From contig DNDT01000298.1 in assembly GCA_003487525.1 (NCBI GenBank), positions 2,621-10,639 of the forward strand: DNA of 8,019 nucleotides, written 5' to 3'. The position numbers and the translations under genes are program-made. A model generated the notes under the pieces. That model saw only the letters and a list, made by a program, of their open reading frames with translations. It did no database searches and was not told where the DNA came from. This document shows, in pieces, positions 1-7,137 of the stretch. The stretch comes from Flavobacteriales bacterium (GTDB taxonomy: Bacteria > Bacteroidota > Bacteroidia > Flavobacteriales_E > Vicingaceae). Every line of letters begins with the position of its first letter. Position 1 is the stretch's first letter.

Positions 1-686
1 AAGCTTTTGAAATTGTATTTGGCAATTTTATTGTCCTCGATGTAATAAATGGCTTTCTCGGTTACCTGAAAGGATGAAAGCCCCTTGATAGCAATGTTTT
101 TTATGTATGTGCCAAACTGGTCAAACACCAGTATGCCCGATTTGGGATTGTTCAGGTAAAGCGTGTTATTGTACTCTACCATAAAGTTGGGTTTAAGTTC
201 GTAACCTAAAATCTGAGTCAGATTTCCCGAGGACTGAATGGTTTTCAGATCAAGTGTCAGTCTGTACACATTGTTGAGCAGAAGGTCAAATAACCAAATG
301 CCCGTATTGTACGCCCGGCAGGCAAGAATGGGCTGATCGAAGTCTGTAAACTGTAAATTCAACGGAGATCCGTTTTCGCTCAGCTGATTGTCCAGTATTA
401 CAATGGCTCTGAAGTCTTCATAAAACACAACAATCTTGTACGGATCCGTTGCGTCAATAGAGGATATTTTACCGAATCGATTGTTGCTGTATTGATTTAT
501 GAGACTTCCGTTGCGGTCATATTTGTAAACCCCGTTGTTTACAACCAGGTATACATTTCCGAGCTGATCACCTGAAATAAGCCTTGCTTCGGTATTGATG
601 CTTTTAAAGAGGGAATAATTTCCCTGAGCCGAGGAAACCAGGCCAATGACAAGAAAAAAAACCGATAACAGGATGCTATTCCTCAC
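1..686 (-). CDS. Secreted beta-propeller-like protein of unknown function (partial, C-terminus beyond left edge)
   Basis: An uninterrupted minus-strand frame gives the first 228 residues. The start is taken as GTG at 686, because it is followed directly by a good Sec signal peptide: Arg2, a hydrophobic stretch of about residues 4-17, then SSA before Gln21, fitting signal peptidase I cleavage after Ala20. A TTG two codons upstream (692) is an alternative. The mature part looks like beta-propeller blades: LGNVYLVVNNGVYKYDRNG (42-60) and a second similar unit around 175-194 (LYLN..., G-I-L-V-F-D-x-F-G). No catalytic motif or lipobox is visible. The start overlaps the GH3 stop codon by 11 bp, so the two genes are probably co-transcribed and perhaps translationally coupled. 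From memory it resembles a conserved uncharacterised Bacteroidota family. The propeller reading is inference, and no specific function can be given. The protein probably acts in the periplasm or is exported further. Confidence 0.75.
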   Translation of the reverse strand, partial: MRNSILLSVFFLVIGLVSSAQGNYSLFKSINTEARLISGDQLGNVYLVVNNGVYKYDRNGSLINQYSNNRFGKISSIDATDPYKIVVFYEDFRAIVILDNQLSENGSPLNLQFTDFDQPILACRAYNTGIWLFDLLLNNVYRLTLDLKTIQSSGNLTQILGYELKPNFMVEYNNTLYLNNPKSGILVFDQFGTYIKNIAIKGLSSFQVTEKAIYYIEDNKIAKYNFKS

Positions 687-2190
687 ATGCAAAACTTTTA
701 AGTTCCTCCAGAATCTTCCGTTCATTGGATAATCTGGGAACCTTGTTTTGACCACCAAGTCGATTTTTGTGTTTTAACCAGTTGTAGAAGGTATTTCTTT
801 TTACGCTTTGAATCACCGGCATTTTTAGTGCAATGTCTCCTGTTCGCTTGGCTTCATAATCGGAATTGACAGATTTCAGGGCTTCGTCAAGAATCTGCGC
901 AAAGTTTTCAAGGTTTTCGGGTTCTTTTTCAAATTCAATCAGCCATTCGTGTCCACCTGCGCTTTTATTGGTAAGATAAATGGGGGCAGCGGTGTAATCC
1001 GAAATACGGGAGTTGGTTCGTTCACAAGCGATACTGATTGACCGGTCGGCATTGTCAATAATCACTTCTTCGCCAAAGGCATTGATGAAATGTTTTGTTC
1101 TGCCGGAAACGATTATTCGAAAAGGAGAAAGTGAGGTAAATTGTATTGTATCCCCAATTTTATACCTCCACAAGCCGGCGTTTGTTGAAATGACCATGGC
1201 GTAATTCTTTCCGATTTCGACTTCTTCCAGGGAAAGAGTGTTTGGATGATCCCGGTCCAGTTCGTTCATTGGGATAAACTCATAGTAAATTCCGTAATCC
1301 AGCATTAACAGCATCTCACTCACTCTTGACTGATCTTGAATTCCGAAAAATCCTTCGGATGCATTATATAACTCCAGATAGTTGATTTTCTTGCCTATTA
1401 TTTCATCGTACTGAAGTCGGTACGGTTCGAAATTCACCGCTCCATGAAAATAAACTTCAAGGTTTGGCCACACATCCATCACGGTTTTGGCATCGGTAAA
1501 TTCCAGTATTTTATGCAGCATTTTCAGCATCCAGGACGGAACTCCGGCAATGTTGGTAACATCTTCGTTCAAGGTGGAATGAGCAATTTTGTCCAGTTTT
1601 TCTTCCCAGTTATGCATTAAGGAAATGGATGTGTCCGGTGTTTTGAAAAGATCCGCCCAAAACGGAAGATTATTGATAATAATGGATGACAAGTCTCCGG
1701 AATATGAATCTCGATGTCCGGGAAGCAACTGACTGCTGCCTCCCAACATCAGTCCCTTGCCGTTAAAAATTTGAGTGTCCGGTGTGTTGTTGCAATAAAT
1801 GGAAAGCATATCCTTTCCTCCTTTAAAATGGCATTCTTCCAGCGCTTCTTTTGTGACAGGGATGAATTTGCTCTTGTCGTTGGTGGTTCCGCTCGACTTT
1901 GCGAACCAGATTGTTTCTCCCGGCCAAAGAAGATCTTCTTCTCCCTTTTGCAATCTTTTCACATAGGGCTTTATATCCTCGTAGTCCTGAACCGGAACCC
2001 GCTCTTTATATTCCCTTAGGGAACGAATGGATTTGTAGTCGTACTTTCTTCCCCACTCTGTTTTAAAGGAAGAAGCCAGCAAACGGTCCAGCCATTCATC
2101 CTGAACCTCAGAAGGATATTTCATGAAGAGGCCGATCTGATGAATCCGCTTCTTCATGACCCAGGAGAGCAAAGAATTTAAGATGGGCAT
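676..2190 (-). CDS. GH3-family acyl-acid amido synthetase (substrate unknown)
   Basis: A complete 504-residue member of the GH3 (auxin-responsive promoter) family. These are acyl-adenylating enzymes that activate a carboxylic acid with ATP and join it to an amine, usually an amino acid. The three nucleotide-binding motifs are intact: SSGTT at 99-103, YNASEG at 275-280 and YKIGD at 343-347. NAFGEE (370-375) and the C-terminal GGQNKVPRL (479-487) also look like conserved family blocks. There is no signal peptide, so it is expected to be cytoplasmic. Plant members conjugate jasmonate or auxin. The substrate of bacterial homologues cannot be read from sequence. The ATG at 2190 has a modest AAGGAAC about 8 bases upstream and a TAnnTTTG match just before that. 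The gene lies 69 bp downstream of sppA and overlaps the following propeller-like gene by 11 bp, suggesting those two act together. Family call is firm; physiological role is open. Confidence 0.93.
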   Translation of the reverse strand: MPILNSLLSWVMKKRIHQIGLFMKYPSEVQDEWLDRLLASSFKTEWGRKYDYKSIRSLREYKERVPVQDYEDIKPYVKRLQKGEEDLLWPGETIWFAKSSGTTNDKSKFIPVTKEALEECHFKGGKDMLSIYCNNTPDTQIFNGKGLMLGGSSQLLPGHRDSYSGDLSSIIINNLPFWADLFKTPDTSISLMHNWEEKLDKIAHSTLNEDVTNIAGVPSWMLKMLHKILEFTDAKTVMDVWPNLEVYFHGAVNFEPYRLQYDEIIGKKINYLELYNASEGFFGIQDQSRVSEMLLMLDYGIYYEFIPMNELDRDHPNTLSLEEVEIGKNYAMVISTNAGLWRYKIGDTIQFTSLSPFRIIVSGRTKHFINAFGEEVIIDNADRSISIACERTNSRISDYTAAPIYLTNKSAGGHEWLIEFEKEPENLENFAQILDEALKSVNSDYEAKRTGDIALKMPVIQSVKRNTFYNWLKHKNRLGGQNKVPRLSNERKILEELKSFACEE

Positions 2191-2209
2191 GGATTGAGTT
2201 CCTTTTGTC

Positions 2210-2217
2210 CAAACTTA
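2210..2217 (-). promoter_or_regulatory. Candidate Bacteroidota -7 element for the GH3 gene
   Basis: Read on the minus strand the octamer is TAAGTTTG, an exact match to the Bacteroidota -7 consensus TAnnTTTG. It ends 19 bases before the GH3 ATG, which would give a short 5' leader. No clear TTTG -33 partner lies at the usual distance, only a T-rich run. If real, the GH3 and propeller-like pair can be transcribed independently of sppA upstream. Confidence 0.45.
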
Positions 2218-2259
2218 ACTAAAACTTATGAAAAAAATGATTGGAATAATCCTATAACG

Positions 2260-4041
2260 TTATTGAATATTATAGTTGTAGGGCATTCTGGCGTACACTC
2301 CGAATTCGGTCAGATTTTTATATATGCCGTTGAAATCCGAGAAATATTCTCCGAAGTATTTTTTGGCCATTTTAGATTCCATGTTTTCACTGAATTGCTT
2401 AGCGATGTCTTCGAACGGACTTTTTTGCTCGGGAAGCTCATAAATGGAATATTTTTCAATTTTTGCCAATTCGGCGGCTACTTCAATCGCCCGCGATAAT
2501 CCACCAATCTCGTCTACCAATCCGATTTCCAGCGCATCTGTTCCGGTCCAAACCCTGCCCTGTCCGACAGAATCCACTTCTGCATAGGTCATTGATCTGC
2601 CTTCCGCCACCTTATTGACAAAGTCATCATAGATGCGCTCAACCAAATTGGTTATATACTGCGTCTCAACATTTTTCAAGGGTCTTACTCCATTGCCCAT
2701 GTCCGAATATGTATTGGTATTCACGGTATCAAAAGTGACTCCCAGTTTATTGTTGAAAAATCCCTTGGCGTTTGGAATGATTCCAAAAACACCGATGGAA
2801 CCCGTAATGGTATTTTCATCGGCAATAATCTTATCGGCTCCGCAAGAAATATAATATCCTCCTGAAGCGGCAAGATTTCCCATAGAAACGACAACAGGTT
2901 TATCTTTCTTCGCTAAAACAACCTGCCTCCAAATGATGTCTGAGGCAAGAGAACTGCCGCCCGGAGAATTGACTCTCAACACGATCGATTTTACCTTTTC
3001 GTCTTTTCTTGCCTTTTCTATTGCCTCTGCTATGGTTTTTGAACCCATTACATCGCTTTCGCTCTCGCCATATTGTATCTCACCGGCGGCATAGATTACC
3101 GCTATTTTGGTTTTATAGTCTTCGAGACTTTTGTCATCCCCATTTACTTTTGCACCGGTATACTTTTTGATTTTTACAAAATTCAGGTCCTTTCCTTCTT
3201 CGATTTCAGTGAGCTCGCGAAGTTCATTCAATACTTCATCCCGGTACTTCACCCCGTCGATCAGACCTGTGGTCATGGCGTCCTGAGGAGACCCGACGGC
3301 CAGGTTGTCAGCGAGTTCGTTAATTCTGTCTGCAGACAGATTTCGTGATTCAGCTATTTCATTGACCATGGTTGACCAAAGGCTATTTACGAATACCCTG
3401 GTCTGAAGTCGATTTGCCTCGCTCATGTTTTCCCTGGTCAAAGGTTCAATGGCACTTTTAAACTTCCCGTGACGAATAACCTGCATCTCGATGTCAAGTT
3501 TATCCAGTGCGCCTTTTAAGAAAACAGGTTGTGCTGAAAGGCCATTCAGTTGCAATATTCCACCCGGATGAGCATAAATTTTATCCGAAACGGATGCCAG
3601 GTAATATGCTTGCTGGTCCATCGCGTCGCTGTATGTATAGATAAATTTCCCGCTTGTTTTAAAATCCACCATGGCATCACGTATTTCATTCATTCTTGCC
3701 AAACCCAGGTTTACCAGGGTGAGATCCATGAAAATACCCTTGATTCGATCGTCTTTTTTTGCCTTGTCAAGATTCTCAAGGATGTCATTTAACCCTATCT
3801 GTGGAAGGGATTTAAAATTATTCCAGTCAAAGTTGTCAAACGGATCATCCGAAGTGCGGTCCGCGACTTCTTCTTCCAATGTTATGTAAAGAATGCTGTT
3901 GTCCTTTACATTTACTTCTTTATCACTTGTCGTCGATGACGCTATTGCACCAATTATGCCTATTGTCACGGCAGCCATAAGGATTAGAGCTAAAAAAGTG
4001 CCAAACAGGGAGGCGAAAAGAAATTTAAAAAATTGTTTCAT
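2260..4041 (-). CDS. sppA: Signal peptide peptidase SppA, 67-kDa type
   Basis: A 593-residue serine/lysine-dyad protease of family S49 that degrades cleaved signal peptides in the inner membrane, its active site facing the periplasm. One N-terminal membrane segment (about residues 7-35) anchors it. Two tandem SppA domains follow, as in the long E. coli-type enzyme and unlike short archaeal or Bacillus forms. The general-base lysine is K195 in GKFKSAIEP (192-200), and the nucleophile is S393 in NLAASGGYY (389-397). NSPGG (358-362) and TGSIGVFG (413-420) are further conserved blocks. Both catalytic residues are present, so the enzyme should be active. The start at 4041 is supported by the positively charged MKQFFKF leading into the membrane helix. 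It is divergent from folK across 93 bp. No terminator is seen after its stop, so read-through into the GH3 gene 69 bp on is possible. Confidence 0.97.
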   Translation of the reverse strand: MKQFFKFLFASLFGTFLALILMAAVTIGIIGAIASSTTSDKEVNVKDNSILYITLEEEVADRTSDDPFDNFDWNNFKSLPQIGLNDILENLDKAKKDDRIKGIFMDLTLVNLGLARMNEIRDAMVDFKTSGKFIYTYSDAMDQQAYYLASVSDKIYAHPGGILQLNGLSAQPVFLKGALDKLDIEMQVIRHGKFKSAIEPLTRENMSEANRLQTRVFVNSLWSTMVNEIAESRNLSADRINELADNLAVGSPQDAMTTGLIDGVKYRDEVLNELRELTEIEEGKDLNFVKIKKYTGAKVNGDDKSLEDYKTKIAVIYAAGEIQYGESESDVMGSKTIAEAIEKARKDEKVKSIVLRVNSPGGSSLASDIIWRQVVLAKKDKPVVVSMGNLAASGGYYISCGADKIIADENTITGSIGVFGIIPNAKGFFNNKLGVTFDTVNTNTYSDMGNGVRPLKNVETQYITNLVERIYDDFVNKVAEGRSMTYAEVDSVGQGRVWTGTDALEIGLVDEIGGLSRAIEVAAELAKIEKYSIYELPEQKSPFEDIAKQFSENMESKMAKKYFGEYFSDFNGIYKNLTEFGVYARMPYNYNIQ

Positions 4042-4063
4042 TGTTTCGGTTTTCTATGTTGGG

Positions 4064-4071
4064 CAAATTTA
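4064..4071 (-). promoter_or_regulatory. Candidate Bacteroidota -7 element for sppA
   Basis: The minus-strand octamer TAAATTTG matches the TAnnTTTG consensus exactly and ends 22 bases before the sppA ATG. An upstream TTTG exists but is 25 bases away, longer than the usual spacing of about 19, so the -33 element is weak. The region is AT-rich, so a chance match is possible. No equivalent octamer was found facing folK. Confidence 0.4.
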
Positions 4072-4134
4072 TTTTTTATATCGTTATTCTGTCGTTCAAA
4101 TACACGAATGGCTAAATTCACTGTTCAAGGGATT

Positions 4135-4638
4135 ATGAAAGTGATTAACATTTACCTTTCATTGGGATCGAATATGGGTAACCGCAAGGCTTATCTGAAC
4201 GATGCATGTGGATTAATTGAATCAGAAGCAGGCACCATCGTTTCTCGCTCGGAGATCTATGAAACATTGGCAGTTGGATTAACGGAACAACCCAATTTTT
4301 TAAACCAGGTCATAGAAATCGAGAGTGACCTCGATCCGGATTCACTTTTGGAAAAACTTCAGAAAATTGAAAAAAAATTGGGCCGTAGGAGGATGAAGCG
4401 ATGGGGTCCGAGGACCATAGACATCGATATCGTTTTTTACGGACAGGAAATTATTCAATCGAAATCACTTCGGATTCCTCACCCGGAAGCCGTAAACAGG
4501 TTATTTGTGCTGCTCCCGTTGAATGATATTGCATCGGATTTTATACATCCGGCTGAAAATCAAACCATTGTAAATTTGTTAAAAAAGATTCCAAACAAAG
4601 ATCAGATTTGGTCGTATAAAGAAGATCGGAATCGGTAA
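4135..4638 (+). CDS. folK: 2-amino-4-hydroxy-6-hydroxymethyldihydropteridine pyrophosphokinase (HPPK)
   Basis: A cytoplasmic enzyme of folate biosynthesis. It transfers pyrophosphate from ATP to 6-hydroxymethyl-7,8-dihydropterin, making the substrate for dihydropteroate synthase (FolP). The 167-residue product begins with the family's typical YLSLGSN strand (7-13). It carries the HPPK signature RWGPRTIDIDIV (89-100), in which D96 and D98 are the two magnesium-binding aspartates. IPHPEAVNR (114-122) supplies the conserved His and Arg of the late catalytic loop, and NFLNQ (54-58) matches the pterin-pocket region. The frame is open further upstream (ATG at 4033 or 4108). However, 4135 puts MKVINIYLSLGS at the expected N-terminus, gives the family's normal length, has AAGG just upstream and avoids overlapping sppA. 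It is a monofunctional enzyme; no FolB or FolP fusion is seen. Confidence 0.96.
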   Translation: MKVINIYLSLGSNMGNRKAYLNDACGLIESEAGTIVSRSEIYETLAVGLTEQPNFLNQVIEIESDLDPDSLLEKLQKIEKKLGRRRMKRWGPRTIDIDIVFYGQEIIQSKSLRIPHPEAVNRLFVLLPLNDIASDFIHPAENQTIVNLLKKIPNKDQIWSYKEDRNR

Positions 4639-4703
4639 TCTGTACATTTCCCAAGGATTAAAAATGACCTTTCGATTGTATATTGTTGCTAAAAACTTTA
4701 TTA

Positions 4704-4732
4704 TTGCACTCACAAAAATTATTCAAACTTTG
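4704..4732 (+). promoter_or_regulatory. Weak candidate promoter for the OmpA-like/TPR lipoprotein gene
   Basis: TTG at 4704-4706 and AAACTTTG at 4725-4732 are separated by 18 bases. This resembles a Bacteroidota -33/-7 pair, but the -7 box has A instead of T at its first position. The -7-like box lies inside a short inverted repeat (ATTCAAA-C-TTTGAAT, 4721-4735). Transcription would begin only a few bases before the chosen ATG at 4745, leaving an unusually short leader. This is the best candidate in the 106-bp gap after folK, but weak. Confidence 0.28.
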
Positions 4733-4744
4733 AATCAGCTGAAA

Positions 4745-6466
4745 ATGAAAATGGTTAACTTGAAATCGATAATGGGAGTAGTGGCGGCTGTGGGCTTTAT
4801 GGCTTGTAATCCGCTCAGTAAAATGGCGAAGAAAGCCAAGGAAGTAAACTACACTGTTACTCCTAATCCTCTAGAAATGCATGCCGACAGTATCATGATT
4901 GATATTCAGGGAAGCATTCCTGCTAAATTTTTCAATAAAAAGGTGTCTGTCACTGTAACACCTGTGCTCGAGTACGGTGGAAAATCAAAAGAATTTAAGG
5001 CAATTGTTCTTTCAGGAGAAGCTTCCGAAGTTCAGGGAACTAAAATTTCCTACATGAACGGCGGATCATTCACCCATCGTGCGCAAATACCGTATGAGGA
5101 GGGCATGCACAAAGCAACCCTTGCCGTTAAAGCGGAAGGAGCTTACAAGGCAGCCAAGAAATCATTTGACGCTGTTAAAATTGCAGAAGGAACAAACGTC
5201 ACTCCTTTGATGCTTCAAAATGACGACAAGCCAATTTTGGGAGCCGATAAATTCAACCGAATTACAGCTGTCAGTTCTTACGCCGAGATTCACTATCTGG
5301 TAAACAGCCCACAGGTAAGATGTTCTGAACTTTCTGATGCTGACATGGTTGCCATGAAGAAATTCATGAAGGATGGTGTCGCTGCAGGATATGTTTGGAA
5401 GAAGGCAAACATTGACGCATATGCTTCTCCCGATGGAGAGATTACACTGAATGAAAATCTTGCCAATGACAGGGCATCTTCTGCCGCATCTACCGTTAAA
5501 AGCATGATGTCAGGTGCAAAAGCTGCCGCCGGTAAAGCGGATGAGTTCTACGCTAAGAATGGAAAAGGTGAAGACTGGGTTGGTTTCAAAAAGGAAATGG
5601 AAGCAAGTGATATTGCGGATAAGAGCTTGATCCTTCGGGTTCTTGAAATGTATTCAGATCCTATGAAACGAGAGGAAGAAATTAAAAACCTTGCGGCTAC
5701 TTACATTGAAGTTGCTGATAAGATTCTTCCAAAATTGAGAAGATCTCAAATTACGCTGAATGCGGAAATTGAAGGTAAGAGCGATGAAGAGATCCAAACT
5801 CTTGCAGGTAGTTCACCTGAAGGTCTGAATGTTGAAGAATTGCTTTATGCAGCTACTTTGACAAATGACTTGAATGCCAAACTTGATATTTACAACAAGG
5901 TAAAATCAGTTTACCCTGAAGATTGGAGAGGACCAAACAACGTTGGTTATGTTTACATCCTTCAAGGAAAATTAAACGAGGCCAAAGCTGAATTTGAAAA
6001 GGCTGCAAGCATGAATGTAAATAACGCTGCGGTTAACAATAACCTTGGTGTTGTTGCCAGACAAAGCGGAAACATTGAAGGTGCCATCGAGTACTATGAG
6101 TCTGCAGAGGGAACAGCTCCTGAGGTTGGCGAAAACCTGGGTTTGGTTTATGTCAAGAAAGGAGATTATGAAAAAGCGAATCAGTATTACGGTTCAACAA
6201 AAAGCTTCAATGCTTCTTTGGCCAAGTTGTTAGGTGGTGATATTGACGCTTCAGCCAAAATGCTCGGTGAAATCTCTGATAAGGACGAAGCCTATTCTAA
6301 CTACTTGAAAGCAATTATCGAAGCGCGCAACAATAATCAGGATGCTATGCTTAAGAGCTTGAAAGCTGCAATTGCAAAAGAGGGTTCTTACAAGGCAAAA
6401 GCAAAAGAAGATATCGAATTCGTGAAGTTCTGGGATAATTCAGAGTTCCAGGCAGCCACGAACTAA
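4745..6466 (+). CDS. Lipoprotein with OmpA-like domain and C-terminal TPR repeats
   Basis: A 573-residue predicted lipoprotein. The start is placed at 4745 rather than the upstream in-frame ATG at 4664, because MKMVNLKS followed by a hydrophobic stretch and FMAC (18-21) makes a proper type II signal peptide with Cys21 lipidated. ATG 4751 is equally possible. Residues about 34-132 look like a beta-rich domain. Residues about 172-255 resemble the first half of an OmpA-like fold: AYASPDGE (225-232), then N238 and R243, as in the N-x-x-L-x-x-x-R pattern. The closing strand LRRSQITL comes only at 331-338, after a helical insertion. TPR-like helix pairs occupy about 394-547. After Cys21 there is no acidic cluster of the kind that exports Bacteroidota lipoproteins to the surface, so periplasmic orientation is inferred. 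A scaffold role in the envelope is plausible but unproven. A strong terminator follows immediately. Confidence 0.88.
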   Translation: MKMVNLKSIMGVVAAVGFMACNPLSKMAKKAKEVNYTVTPNPLEMHADSIMIDIQGSIPAKFFNKKVSVTVTPVLEYGGKSKEFKAIVLSGEASEVQGTKISYMNGGSFTHRAQIPYEEGMHKATLAVKAEGAYKAAKKSFDAVKIAEGTNVTPLMLQNDDKPILGADKFNRITAVSSYAEIHYLVNSPQVRCSELSDADMVAMKKFMKDGVAAGYVWKKANIDAYASPDGEITLNENLANDRASSAASTVKSMMSGAKAAAGKADEFYAKNGKGEDWVGFKKEMEASDIADKSLILRVLEMYSDPMKREEEIKNLAATYIEVADKILPKLRRSQITLNAEIEGKSDEEIQTLAGSSPEGLNVEELLYAATLTNDLNAKLDIYNKVKSVYPEDWRGPNNVGYVYILQGKLNEAKAEFEKAASMNVNNAAVNNNLGVVARQSGNIEGAIEYYESAEGTAPEVGENLGLVYVKKGDYEKANQYYGSTKSFNASLAKLLGGDIDASAKMLGEISDKDEAYSNYLKAIIEARNNNQDAMLKSLKAAIAKEGSYKAKAKEDIEFVKFWDNSEFQAATN

Positions 6467-6489
6467 GAATTACTTAATCTAATGAAGAG

Positions 6490-6515
6490 AGCCTCGAGAA
6501 ATCGGGGCTTTTTTT
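6490..6515 (+). terminator. Rho-independent terminator of the lipoprotein gene
   Basis: AGCCTCGA (6490-6497) pairs with TCGGGGCT (6502-6509) in an 8-bp stem with one G-U wobble. The loop is a GAAA tetraloop, and a run of seven T (6509-6515) follows. It begins 24 bases after the lipoprotein stop. On the opposite strand the stem is not followed by a T run, so it is not an obvious terminator for the converging methyltransferase gene. Confidence 0.92.
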
Positions 6516-6524
6516 ATTGTCCGA

Positions 6525-6544
6525 GGGGAAAAGGGGATAGGGGG
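6525..6544 (+). repeat. G-run tract in the convergent intergenic region
   Basis: Three G runs (GGGG, GGGG, GGGGG) separated by AAAA and ATA form an imperfect triplet of an eight-base unit like AGGGGAWA. A fourth GGGG (6504-6507) lies inside the terminator stem 17 bases upstream. The tract sits just past the terminator, between two convergent genes, and has no coding role that I can see. Confidence 0.5.
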
Positions 6545-6583
6545 ATAAGTTCATGGCTTGAATAATGGACCCATTGACTCAGC

Positions 6584-7129
6584 CTACTCTTTGTACATTC
6601 TCCTAAACACTTCCCAAAGGGCAATTCCGGCACTGACTGATACGTTCAGGCTGTGCTTGGTTCCTTCCTGGGGTATTTCGAGCACTTCGTCGGCAGCTGA
6701 CATATAATTTTCCGAAACTCCGTCGACTTCATTGCCAAGAACGAGTGCAATTTTGTCATCCGGTTTTACCGAAAACTTACGAATGTCCGTGCTGCCCTGA
6801 GCTTGTTCCAGCGGAACAATTCGAAATCCTTTGTTTTTCAATTTTTGGATCGCTTCTTTGGCATCTTTGAAATATTGCCACTTTACCGTTTCGGTGGATC
6901 CCAGCGCGGTTTTTTGAATTTCCCGATGTGGGGGCTGCGCCGTGAATCCAGTCAGCCAAATCTCCTGAATCAAAAACGCATCGCATGTTCTGAATACAGA
7001 TCCTATGTTGTGAAGACTTCTTATATTATCCAGAACCACAATCAGCGGTATTTTTAGGACAGACCTGTAGTGTTCAGTGTCGATTCGACCCAGTTCATGG
7101 AGTTTTAATTTTCTAAATGTAGATGCCAT
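6584..7129 (-). CDS. SpoU/TrmH-family RNA 2'-O-ribose methyltransferase
   Basis: A complete 181-residue SPOUT-superfamily enzyme that transfers a methyl group from S-adenosylmethionine to a ribose 2'-OH in tRNA or rRNA. All three family motifs are present. Motif 1 is DNIRSLHNIGSVFRT (34-48), with N35 and the catalytic R47. Motif 2 is LGNEVDGV (131-138). Motif 3 is IPQEGTKHSLNVSVS (152-166), which forms the trefoil-knot cofactor site. There is no N-terminal L30e-like substrate-binding extension as in RlmB, so this is the short TrmH-like type. Whether the target is tRNA or rRNA cannot be told from sequence, and I give no gene symbol. It converges on the lipoprotein gene and diverges from mutS. 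No hairpin terminator is visible after its stop. Confidence 0.94.
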   Translation of the reverse strand: MASTFRKLKLHELGRIDTEHYRSVLKIPLIVVLDNIRSLHNIGSVFRTCDAFLIQEIWLTGFTAQPPHREIQKTALGSTETVKWQYFKDAKEAIQKLKNKGFRIVPLEQAQGSTDIRKFSVKPDDKIALVLGNEVDGVSENYMSAADEVLEIPQEGTKHSLNVSVSAGIALWEVFRRMYKE

Positions 7130-7137
7130 GCGGTGTT

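Noticed and set aside
2254..2263. 10-base palindrome ATAACGTTAT overlapping the sppA stop codon
   Set aside because: It is short, AT-rich, lacks a loop and is not followed by a T run on the minus strand, so neither a terminator nor a clear operator is supported.
1714..2499. Two plus-strand open frames of about 100 codons antisense to GH3 and the sppA end
   Set aside because: Both overlap confidently identified genes on the other strand, and the products show no family motif. The Cys- and Phe-rich composition is what reverse reading of coding DNA gives.
4664..4744. ATG at 4664 as the start of the lipoprotein
   Set aside because: It adds 27 residues, including a second hydrophobic stretch, before a complete type II signal peptide. 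This would bury the lipobox about 48 residues in, which does not fit lipoproteins.
6498..6583. The 6490-6515 hairpin as a bidirectional terminator also serving the RNA methyltransferase gene
   Set aside because: On the minus strand the stem is followed by CTCTTCATT rather than a T run, so only plus-strand termination is supported.
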